Positions 50,401 through 61,104 of a stretch of 64,000 nt of DNA are shown piece by piece. The position numbers and the translations under genes are program-made. The notes under the pieces are model-generated. The model saw only the letters and a program-made list of their open reading frames with translations, searched no databases and had not been told where the DNA came from. The stretch is from Otis tarda (lineage: Eukaryota; Chordata; Aves; Otidiformes; Otididae). Every line of letters starts with the position of its first letter. The first letter of the stretch is position 1. The stretch is taken from NCBI GenBank assembly GCA_026413225.1, contig CM048552.1, forward strand, positions 48,437,001-48,501,000, given 5' to 3'.

Positions 50401-52337
50401 TAGACTACTTGCGGATCATTTTGTCTTGTTGTTGTTCTACCATTTATTCTGGGGACACTGATACATGATATACAGGACTGCACAAGGCAGAGATGTGCCT
50501 AGAAACTGTTATTCATAGAAAGCCAAAGATGTAAACCTCTTGAACTTGTATGTCCTGGGAAAAAATTGCAGTATCAGGTCTTTAACCCTTCCTAATTAGT
50601 TAGTTCCCCAAGCTGACCTTTTATTTTTTTCCATTTTGGAAGCTTCCTCCTACATATAATTATGAAAAACCTACAGTTGAGTAAAATATAAAACTGTACC
50701 TATATGAGAGAGGGGCTTTTTTTTTTTTGTAGCCTGGTGACTTTTGAATTACACCTGTGTTGGCCTTTTCAGATGCTGTACACATATTTACTTTGTGGTC
50801 AAACAACCGACCTTGCTATAAGCTGTCTAATTTGGGAGCTGCTAGCATCATAGTCATGGCAGCTCAAGCTAGCTACCCTTGTATTTTTCTACTTCTGGAG
50901 CAGATTTTGCAGCCTCTTTTGAGCTTGTGGCTGTCTCTTCTACCACTGAGATCAGAACCTGAAATAAAGATTAAAATTACACTAGGTGTGTCTGCAAGGG
51001 TTGGAATGGATCCCTTTGACTATAAACATAAAACACTCTGTTCCGGGTTGTGACTCATGCTTAACTTTCCACCAGTTTGGCATTTTCTATGGCAGCACCA
51101 TTACTTTTTTATTAGATCTCCTTGTTTCCCACAACTTCTTCCTGAGAAAAATTAACCTGACTGGTTTCTCATTTTTCTACCCAAATTGCTCATACTTCTA
51201 TCACCCAAATAATGGTATACCTGTGAAGCAAGGAAACACTATAGTTCTGTTTATTACAAAAATAAGAGTTCCTTGGTTTACATAAGGTTTATATAGAGCT
51301 ATCTAGGGCATTGAACACTAGTCATTCTCTGCTTGATTGGTTTTTAGGCTCTCATCATAGCTGCAGAGGAGGACTTACAACATCAACAATTCTGCCACCT
51401 CCCTGTTCTTAGTTTCTATTTTATTTTGTTGTAATTCTAGCCTTGTTTCCAAATTTCATTTAGTTCTACATTAAAGATGTCCTCAAATATACCTAAACAA
51501 ACAAACAAAAAAATCCCTGTCCTGAAACATTTTTTCTTTTTAATTCAATAAATTTTTACACAACAGAAAAAGTCTGAAAAACACTTAATCCATTTTGCAT
51601 GTGTTATTTATTTTCTGCTCTGACACTGAACCAGATATATCAATTGCTTAGATAGTCCTACTTGTAGGACAGATTTTTTTAGTGAAAAAGGGGAGTAACT
51701 CGATTCTACCGGGTTATACCAGCCTACAGATATTGATAATCTGGCCTGGAATTTGCTTGTTCTCTATATTCTGAACAGTCTCTCATCCTACACTTAGAAT
51801 GAAGGTGGAAAGGAAATAAAAAGAGTCTGGCATTTTTCTTACTGTGCAAAACAATTCTTATTCTACTCACATACTGATATGTTAAAGAAACCAGTAAATC
51901 TTAAGAGTATGTTTCAGGTCAGCATTTTAATCTTTTTTGCTTTGTGATGGGGGGATTAATCATAAAGGCGCAATAATTTATGGTAGTGAAAAAATATATT
52001 GATGGAAATTATTTTTATGGGGCTCACACTGCCTTATCAGTCTCTGTAGCATGACTAAAAGTATTCAGAGAAGCAAACCATGGCAACCTCAATATACTTC
52101 CTGAATCCTATTCTTTCTTTACAGAGTAGCATTTATTGGCTGGAGAGGAGATTAACTAAGGACTGGAAAAACCTAAATATTCCATACTTGCTGTATGATC
52201 ATGGAGTCTGCAGAATCTCTAAAGCCACTTGATACTACCTTCTGCCAAGCCTAGCAGCCTGAATATGAGAAGAAGATTTGTTAGTTAATTTTCAGTGGGG
52301 GAGGCTGTAGTTTTTGACTGATGCCCCTTTTCTCCAG
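47442..52337. other. Non-coding stretch with several exon-like frames
   Basis: No exon called. Acceptor-like sites at 49142, 50165, 50770 and 52124 lead into open frames, but donors are weak or phases disagree. Three overlapping plus-strand frames of about 100 codons lie at 50068-50403, 50757-51053 and 50986-51285. Confidence 0.35.
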
Positions 52338-52420
52338 GTATCAGCCTTGATTGGATATAGAGGGTGGGGCAACATTTGTTTTCTCATCCTGAGTGACCTC
52401 CATTTTACACAACAGAAGTG
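52338..52420 (+). CDS. Candidate internal exon I (phase 0 to 2), unknown protein
   Basis: The acceptor is tgccccttttctccag and the donor is AAGTG followed by gtaagt, the full donor consensus on the intron side. The 83-nt segment is open only in phase 0, the phase left by candidate exon G. The peptide reads VSALIGYRGWGNICFLIL, then SDLHFTQQK. The centre is hydrophobic (GNICFLIL) and could be a buried strand or part of a membrane segment. The two other frames contain stops. This is the best splice-site pair of the second block. Confidence 0.38.
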
Positions 52421-53064
52421 GTAAGTATCACAGATTCTTCTGAGCTAAGAGAATAGAGTACGGCAGTGAAGATGTAACTACAAATTGTCTTCATTTTGAA
52501 ATGGGTTTTCTTTTTTATTCATAGCAGTAATGCAGTTATGAACATGAATAATTAATTCTTGCTGTAAAGCTAAATATTAAATTGTTTCACAAGCAAATTA
52601 TTTGTTTATGCAAGTGAGATAATAGGCCCTGAAACTAATTTTGAACATATATACAATGCCTAATATTCACATACTAAAATGGCCTAAATGTTGTGGTTGC
52701 AGCTGCTTGGACATGTGGAGGCATATGCACAAAATAACTTGCTGACAAAGTTCTGGTCCAAAAGCTCACACTAAAGAAACGAGCCTCAGTGAGCTGTCTG
52801 ATATTAAGAATCAGAACTTTTATTTTTATAAGAATCTTTTTGAAATGTATGTTCAGGATTTAATCCAGTGGTGCTGAAATGAGTAAGAAAAGCTTAGTAG
52901 TTCATTGCTGCACTCCATAGGAATTATTATTAAACAAGAATTTGCAAGACTAGAATCTTAAATTTCAAACTTTTTGATGGAGATGATAGCAGTGTCCAAT
53001 TATCTAAGGAAGGAGCGTTCATTGAGGTGAGCCAATGTCAAACATCTGACACCTGGAATTTCAG

Positions 53065-53171
53065 TGAGATTTTTTTTTTCCGCTTCTCCATCTTCTATTT
53101 TACTCCTACATCTGCAGATTTGAATATTCAAGCACAAGCTGAGAGTGGGAGTACATTATTTTGGGCTACTG
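53065..53171 (+). CDS. Candidate exon L (phase 2 to 1), two possible acceptors
   Basis: The long form starts after ctggaatttcag and reads EIFFFRFSIFYFTPTSAD, then LNIQAQAESGSTLFWAT. A much better acceptor lies inside it: a 45-base pyrimidine tract ending in catctgcag at 53117, which gives the short form 53118-53171 in phase 1. Only the long form fits the phase left by candidate exon I. The Phe-rich start is simply the translated pyrimidine tract. The donor is CTACTG followed by gtattt. The call is weak and either form could be spurious. Confidence 0.2.
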
Positions 53172-53807
53172 GTATTTAGTTTGAAATTGTCAATCAGCCT
53201 ACAGGCAGTGTACAGTGAAGAACAAATACTGCCACAATCTGAAAAAAAAGCACTCGTTACTGTTGATATAAAATGAATTTATAGTGAATAATCCTAAATT
53301 AAATGTTAATAGTTCATAGATTGTGTGTTAAATGTTGGTGCATGTTGACTTCCTCACAGTTTTCTGCAGTAGCATAAGCGGAAGTACACATAGTGCGTAA
53401 GTAAAAATGACTTCCCATGAACTCATTTTTCTTATGGTTTTCTCAAGGTCAGTAGCAATTTTCCTGCAGTAAATTAAAAAGAAAGGAAATTTTCTTTTGT
53501 CTTCTCTGTATCTTTCACACAACTCAACATAAACTCAACCTCCAGAAACTACTCAAAGAAAACAGGACAAATTCACACACATTCAGTAGCACCACCTCTG
53601 GAAGAAATACAAATAATGTAAGAAAATGTATAGGACACCTGTAAATGAATTAAAATTTCCCAAAGCATTGGTCATACGAAGATGCTTATCCAAAAACTTG
53701 GGAATTAAAAACTGAAGAGCAATGTCACTGTCCAGCTGTTGAGAACTGAGTAGAATATTAGCTTCTCTACTTTCCCAAGTAAAAGTGTTGGTTTTTTTTT
53801 TTTTCAG
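53172..53807. other. Non-coding stretch between candidate exons
   Basis: No gene, transposon or notable repeat seen. It ends with a T15 tract that serves as the acceptor of the next candidate. Confidence 0.35.
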
Positions 53808-53879
53808 AAGAAAGATTAGATATCACAGTGACTTCAGCTAAGCTGCTGGCTGAAGTTTGGCCTGAAGAACATCTGTGTG
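53808..53879 (+). CDS. Candidate internal exon K (phase 1 to 1), unknown protein
   Basis: The acceptor is ggttttttttttttttcag and one possible donor is CTGTGTG followed by gtgcca. The 72-nt segment is open only in phase 1 and encodes ERLDITVTSAKLLAEV, then WPEEHLC. The frame stays open past this donor to a stop at about 53942, and other GT donors lie close by, so the 3' end is uncertain. The phase fits candidates L and Z. Family unknown. Confidence 0.25.
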
Positions 53880-56800
53880 GTGCCATGTTGATGTGGTGGC
53901 CACCTGTTTGGTTGGTTTTATGCCAGTGTGGTGGAATGGCTTGAAGAAACTTTGCTGAACTGCTGAAACGTAAGTGGAATCCTTTTATACTGGAAAATAC
54001 TAATTTAACAATATAGAAAAATTACCATAATGTGCAGATCCTTTTCTTGTTCAATTATTTCTGGACACATGTCCAGATCCAGGTTGTATCCAGGCAGGCT
54101 GAGCTCCTAGCTCCTTGCAGGACTATGTGAATATGTTCTAATATATTGTAATAAGAAGAAATGTACACATTTCTAGCTACTTAGAAATAGCTGTATACTT
54201 ATGGCAAGGTTTTATTTTTACTTGTTTGTAGGATTTTAATTTTTAAGCTTTTCAGTGTAATTTTAAATGATGACAGAGAATCTTTGCATGGGCTTGATAT
54301 TAAGCCAGATACATGCTGCTTCTAGTCATATAAGGTCAACTTTGGAAAGTAGTAATCACATTTTCACTGAATGTCTATCTGGCCATCTAAAATGAACAAA
54401 TATAACTTGATCTTTCAAAACTGCTTGGTATCTGAATCTTCTGTTGGCCTTACTTCAATACTCTGATGTGGACTGAAATCATAAGGCACTTATGGTTCCA
54501 AGCTACCATCAACTAAATTATGCATCAGCATAATTGTGCTAAATCAACAGTACTTTGTTGATACAAATACAGGATCACCTTAAGTACTGAACAGAAGCAC
54601 TTCATTTACACTTCTAGTTCATCTCACAAATTTTTTTTTGCTTTTGCCTTCTGCTGAGTCTGGGGACTATAAGGTTGTGATACCATTTTGAGCATTGCAC
54701 TGCTTCTCGGTGCTGAGTCATGTGAAAGAGGTAAATTGATGCAATCTTTTCCAGACTTGCCTCTTGACAGTCATACACTTTAGGGTAAGATGCAGGTTGT
54801 CCACATTTTTTGAAGTTAATAATTTTAATGTAGCTTTCTGTACTTTGAAGGAAAAGGTCATTCCCATTTCCACTTGCATCTTGTACACAGGTGAAGCAGA
54901 CATTTTCCCTAAATTTAAGTAAATGTATAAAAAAATCTGAGAACACAGTTAAAGAAAATGTTTCTTTGCCTACTAGCTTCAAAGTGTCAATTCAGACAAA
55001 GGCCAGGAAAGCAGTGACTATTTTCTGTCACCATTTGGTAGTCTATGTGAAATAAGATCGTAAGTGTTGCCAGTTACATTTTCTGACTAATCCAATGCTT
55101 GTTCAGTTATGGGAGTTCAAAATGTGCCTGAATAATGAAATATTTCCCATGCTCAAAATCAAGCAGGTGGTTTAGTACCTTGATGAGTCAGGTGTCATAA
55201 CAGAAAGTACTATAACTCTTAATGCTTGTTGGCATGTCTATAGGTAGGCTCAGCCAAGAGGACAAGAAAGGAACGGGCTTCTCAGCCCAGGAAGCTTGTT
55301 GGCAGCATAATGTGGGAGCTTACCCTGTCACTGCCTAGGCTGTGCTGGAAGATTAATGGTTATTTATTCCAGCTGCCTGCAAGTAGGAAACTGTGCTGCA
55401 GCCTCTTTAAGAATGGCTAGAAGTTTGTGCGTGAGTCTCTGAATAAATGCACAGTTATTTATAATACACATAGACACACACACGTGCACAACACGTATAC
55501 GCAGCCTTTCACGATGTAAATCGCTGGGCTACTACAGAGATTCACATAAAAGCTCAAAGTTTCACCAGCCTTTCTCTGCACCTTACAGCTATTACCCCTC
55601 AACCAACTTTTTCATTTTTTTTTGGAGGTGACATTTTTTCATTGCAAAGTGAATAAAAATAAGAAAGAATGGCTAGGAGCAATGTAGGAATATTAAGAAT
55701 TGTAAAGCTTGTGTCTCATCAGATGTTTTACTAGAGTTGTATCATTATAAAATTTCTGCATGAGAGGGCAGTGTGCAAAGAGCATTAGAGGAATTACTAT
55801 ATTTAAAAGGAAATGGAAAACATTTATTTTGTGATTTCCAAGGACTGGGTTTTCAATGGCTGTTTTGTTTATATGTCTCAAAGTATGTGCATAGACAGAC
55901 AAGTTTAAAGTTCTTTCCCAAGGTCTTCAAACCCAGCAGTTTATTCATCCTTTTGAAAGCAGAGGCCTAACTCACAGCTCAGAGAAAGGGTGTAAACCTT
56001 AGTAATCTCTAGGAGAAATCAGTTATTGTGATTTTGTAGCCAAGCTGGCTGATCATCATGCAAACGAGCAAAGACAGAGGCTCATCATAACACTTACACA
56101 TTGTCCAAAAATTGTGCCCTCGCCAATGCTTCAGGAGCACCAACAGGCACTGTATCAGCCACAGAGTATATCCAAATGCCTGCAGCCAAACGAGTGGGCC
56201 AGAATGATCCTTTTGTGCTTTTCCTTGCTCTCAACACTTTTGAGGACTCCCATGCTAGATTTTCATGTGGGAGCATAGAGCTCACTCTATTTGTGGCATG
56301 ACTTTCTTCTGGCACCCCACCACCTGTCACTGGCTGGTTGGTTAGCCGCCAAAGGCTGCTTACCACAGCCTGGAGAGGTATATTAAAAAACTAGAGCTTC
56401 GCATTTGTAAGTGTGACTTGACAGCAAGTATTGTCTCAAAAAATCCCATTGCTTGGAGAGGGGCAACCACTTGACTGTGCTGGGGAAATCCCTAACTATT
56501 ATCTAATGGCCATAGAGATTACAAGTTTGTAAGGGTAATGAGCTGTCTTAACGTATTTAATATATACCTAAATCACACATAACAAGTCAAATGTCCTAGT
56601 GCACCCATTTTACGTGTTTTATATTAAAAAAAAACCAAATAAACAGCTTGGTCACTTTACTGAATAAACTGAAAAATACATATTTTTATGTAGTAAGCTA
56701 ATATTTACAACCATAGTTAACATGCTGAGCATTCAGCTGAGATACCCAGACAAAGATTAGTTCACTGAAAACATGAACACGAAGAGCCTTCTGTCTGAAA

Positions 56801-59800
56801 ATCGGGCAGCTTTGAGATTCTCCATGATAGGTAGCCAGAAATCTAGATGTCTCAAATTATTAGATATTTGATGAGTTTGATTTTTTTCCAGAAGAGGCAA
56901 GGGGAGAAACCAGTTTGTGAATCAGACCATTGTTCTTCCAATGGTTCATAAAACAACCCCAGATCTCCCTCTTGCTTCTGCTGTGCCTGGGATCACCAGA
57001 CAGAACCACTAAGGGCATGCCCAGACTGTAACAGAGGAAGGCAGTAAGTTCACTCTAAACTCTCAAGAATTTGAAACTGTCAAGCTACTTTACCTTTGTC
57101 TCAGTGCTTTTATCTCCTTGATTGATCTTTTATGTTATTTTAAGTTATTTAATAGCTGTCTAAATTTAATTTCACAAAACTACAACAAATAAGACTGTAA
57201 GCAAAGAGAAACTCATATTTGTACTATTACACTAATAGGCTTAATAACAATAATCCACCAACATCTGCAATCATAAAATAAAAACTTCATTATCATTTCA
57301 ATACAGTTAATACAAATCCTCAGGTTCGCCAGTACACCAGCTGTGTCCTGGTGCTCAACAACACAAAACAGCAATTCATGCAAAATTACCAGTCTTTGTT
57401 ACTGACTCTTTTCCCTGGCTCCAGTCCCAAAACATTCCTGCTGTTCAGGTCTTTTGTTTCCTCTCACTGGAAGTCTTTTATTTCCTGGGAGAGTACAAAA
57501 GATCATCCCTAAAGATGTCTTCCGTAGCCTTCTCACCTCCAATATCATGACTCCAGCTCTTTACTCCTCACAATTAAGAGCCTCAGGTGTTTGGTTAATG
57601 GTGTCTACTGATTTGGACTATGTGCTTCTTTCTGTGGTGCTGCTGGCATTGCTCTAGACATGCCCACAATGTTCTTTAGCACCTCTAACCATCTTGGAAG
57701 CTTAAAGCATTAGGAAAAATACTCATATAACAATAATATTTTCTGGCATCTTTCCTTAAGGACTGTAAAATGCTCAGAAAAAGCAAACCAACCAACATTT
57801 AATGCTTCTCTTTGAATTAGGATGATACTTACAGTGTTGGGTACCTATAGTGTTGGTACTCTGTTGAGCTTGAAACCTGAGGTCTGAATGTGTTAGGCAC
57901 TGTACATGCTGCTTCTAGGAAAAGTTCCTCAGAAGGAGTTTGCAACTTAAAGGCATAACAGAGGCGGGAGGCTAAGAGTAGGTTCAGGACAAAGTATTTC
58001 TCTCCTGGATTTAGTCAGTAATTCAGAAATAGTCCCATTATATTGGACCTACTGGTTCAATCGCTGACAGCAACTTTCCAGTAAGCATTGTAAACATGCA
58101 TTAGCAAGGTCAGAATGATCACAGAGTTCATGATGCTGAGATACCACTCATGTCCCTCCCAGGCAGCTTCTCATCTCTGGCAAGCAGCCAGCCAGAGAAA
58201 GGACAGTTTATGCTTCACATTCCTGGATTGCCCTTGCGTTTCCTCTCCATCTCACTCAGTTGACCATCTTGTCATTCCTGGTGTGGGTATAGAAGAGCTT
58301 GTTTGTTTGCTGACTGAGATAATGGATATCTTCCCAGCAGTTCTTTTGGGAGAGGAGAGAGAGGAAAGGAAATAAAAAGTTTGCCTGTCAGTCGGTTGCA
58401 TCTGTTATTCCCCAAAGCCTGTTGACAATACAGAAAGAGGAATGAACATCTCAGATAATGCCCTATTATCTAGCTGACCACAGATCTCTCAAGCTGCCAT
58501 TAAGATGAGATTCAGCACTGGTAGACAACAGAATAGTCTAAAATAACTACCCATTATGAGAGGATTGGCACCTTTCCTGAAAGCATCCTGTACTGTACCT
58601 TGGTAGAAAGAGGACACAAGCTGTCTTAGCTCAATAAGTGAGTTACGCGCTCTCTCCCCTTTTATATTGGGAAGCTTCAGCGTTTCCATGCCCCTCTGGC
58701 AATAAAACAGTGTCCAAATGAACAAGTGGCACATGCCTTTTAAGAATACAGGTTTCCCAGGTGACATGATACATGCCTCTCTATGTTGATCATTTGGTCA
58801 GTGACTAGTAGAGAGAATAAAGACAGTCCAATAACGTCTGTAGCACAAGAATCTGTAAACCGTGGTTTGCTCACTGGGCACATTAAAAGATTTGAGATGT
58901 AAACCACTGGGATGCTAACAACATCATGATTTGATATTGCTTTTAAAACAAGTATCAGAACTATGTTTGGGCAAATAATGTGCCTGGAAGATGGGCAAAA
59001 CACTTGTGACTTGATCTTATGGAGTGAGGGGAGCCAGATGCTGTACTGCAGTCAGCCATTGTTTCTTTCAGACAAATCACTTCCTCTATGCTATCTCCTC
59101 CTGTCATTCCCTATCTTGTTTATTTGCATTGCAGACTCGTTACAGCAAGACATGTTTCCTAGTAAGAGTCTGTGCAATGCTTAAAATTTTCAGACCTTAC
59201 TCCTTGTTCATTTTCATGCTGTTTTCAGATCTTAAGTGACATGTATGGAGCAGGTTCAAGGGGAGAATCTGCACAATGTGTTTAGTGCCATGGAAAACAA
59301 ACATGTGTGTCTGCACTGAAAATGTACTGCAGTCAATATATCACTGATACTCTCTTAAACATAAAGAGTTATAAATTTTACTTTTAAGGGCCAGCTTTGC
59401 AGCTACTGAGGTGTTTTTGTTGCTGTGTATAAAGAATTTTTCATTTTAGCATAAAATTCACATTTTCAAGCCTGTAATAATTTATCACAATGCCCAGGAT
59501 TATAAAACTTTAATTATGAGACTTACTGTTAATATTTATATTAAGAAAATATAGTCCAGGAAATGACCAACTCCAAACCAGCCCAGCACTTGTTATGTGA
59601 CAAATGTGGGATTTTTCATTTTATGCAGACCCCTAACTAAAATCTGTCCACATCAGCCAATTTTATTTCAGCAACAATGAACTTAAAAAATGAAAATCAA
59701 GTAAATTTCTTTTAACTTGATTCAAGATTGTCAAACCAAGTCAGTTAGTTAACAGCTTTATGACTGTTCCATTCTGCTATTGTTGCTATGTCTAAAGGTC

Positions 59801-59905
59801 AATCTCTTTACCCTATAATACAGATCTTTTTTTTTGTTTGCATAGCTGATTCAGTCTTTCCTACCTGAGTCAGATGTAATAATCTCCCTTTGACCTTCTC
59901 TGTAG
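53880..59905. other. Long non-coding stretch
   Basis: About 6 kb with no convincing exon and no recognised transposon. It contains a small CA-rich run near 55470-55500 (acacacacgtgcacaacacg). A minus-strand frame of 122 codons at 54614-54982 has no splice support. Confidence 0.4.
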
Positions 59906-59986
59906 GTGCTGTAGACAAAATTCTGCTACAAGATGCTAAGGGGGAATATGCACAGGCTTTCAACTTTGACTATGGATTCAATAGAA
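59906..59986 (+). CDS. Candidate internal exon Z (phase 1 to 1), unknown protein
   Basis: The acceptor is ccctttgaccttctctgtag and the donor is AATAGAA followed by gtaaga. The 81-nt segment is open only in phase 1 and encodes AVDKILLQDAKGEYAQ, then AFNFDYGFNR. The other two frames have early stops. The composition is balanced, with no low complexity, and it looks like ordinary globular protein with an aromatic C-terminal half. It ends in phase 1, which candidate M at 60354 can accept. Family unknown. It is one of the better single candidates. Confidence 0.42.
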
Positions 59987-60353
59987 GTAAGAGAAAAACA
60001 GCAGTATAAGAATACAAAAACATCCCACACGAGTGGGCTGCTTTCCTCAGCTCCTTGGGAATAAGGACTCTTTTAGGAATACAGTACAGCTACTAATTCA
60101 TTACTTAGGCAGAAATTAGCACTTTGAAGTACCATATATTTGATACTCTTTATGTAGACCAAAGACACACCTTGATAGATGATTTTTTTTTCTGATCTTA
60201 GCCTGCCACAATGACTCCCAGCAAACTTCATATTTATCCCCTTTTCCAAAATTTCTGTTGTATAATAGTAATAAGACAGTAAGCAGAGTTTTTCCAATCA
60301 ATGGTGCATTTCTTGCCTGGTGGAAATCACTTAGCCTTCGCTTGTGTTTCCAG

Positions 60354-60387
60354 ACTGCTTCACTTCAAGTTCAAAACAATTCCTTAG
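60354..60387 (+). CDS. Candidate short exon M (phase 1 to 2)
   Basis: The acceptor is cttcgcttgtgtttccag and the donor is CCTTAG followed by gtatag. The segment is 34 nt. In the phase left by candidate Z it encodes CFTSSSKQFL after the split codon. Phase 0 is also open (TASLQVQNNSL). Splice sites are good, but at this length an open frame is expected by chance. Confidence 0.22.
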
Positions 60388-60610
60388 GTATAGCATGGGC
60401 ATTCACTGTGCTGGCACTTCAGCAAATCACAAGCAGTCTCCAGTTTTTGACAGAATGAAATAATTTTCTGATAAGTGGTGTCCAGAATACAGATAATGAC
60501 CTCAAAATATGAATCTAAGCCTGCTGTTCAAGGAGGGTGGGTAACGCAGTGTAAACCCTACCAACAACAAATAGCCTGTCTTTTCCTTTTCTCTGTGGTT
60601 GCCACTGCAG

Positions 60611-60637
60611 TTCTGTTATGAGAAACAGGATTTTAAG
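60611..60637 (+). CDS. Candidate micro-exon N (27 nt)
   Basis: The acceptor tract is excellent (cttttccttttctctgtggttgccactgcag) and the donor is TTTAAG followed by gtatta. It is open in phase 2 (SVMRNRIL) and in phase 0 (FCYEKQDFK). Phase 2 fits candidate M. The splice sites are better than the coding evidence, which is nil at this length. Confidence 0.22.
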
Positions 60638-61037
60638 GTATTATTAGCTTAGGAGTCAGGACATCTGAAATCAATTCCTTGTGACACCAGTCATGTACAC
60701 TGGGATATTGGGTAAGTCTAGATACAACAAAGGAACTCAGTCCCCTTGCAAGGCAACGCCCAGGAGTATAGAGTGCAGAGCTTTGTGTCTGGTGGTAGTT
60801 AGGCTTCCTATGTAGTGACTTGTTATAAATTAGATATAATATAGCTTTCCTATTAAGCATAAAGACTTATATGCCTGAGTGCAGTTTAGACCTTCCATGC
60901 CTGAGCCAGGGTGGCAGGTAAAATCCTCCATTCATCCAGCTAGTGCCCAAAGTCTACCTGACAGAAATAGGTGCCTACATTTCTTTGAAGAAACAAGGTA
61001 GAGTTCTTTATTTTTGTTGTTGCTGTCTCTCCTACAG

Positions 61038-61104
61038 AATACAAATGATAAATAAAACCATAATCCCCTCAGTGGCTAGCATCCTCTCCAATTTCAGATT
61101 TTAG
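61038..61104 (+). CDS. Candidate terminal exon O
   Basis: The acceptor is ttgttgttgctgtctctcctacag. Only phase 2 is open, which is the phase left by candidate N. It encodes IQMINKTIIPSVASIL, then SNFRF and a TAG stop at 61102-61104. AATAAA hexamers occur downstream at 62053-62058 and 62570-62575, but such hexamers are common in A/T-rich DNA. If the exon chain is real this would be its 3' end; it may equally be a chance match. Confidence 0.2.
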
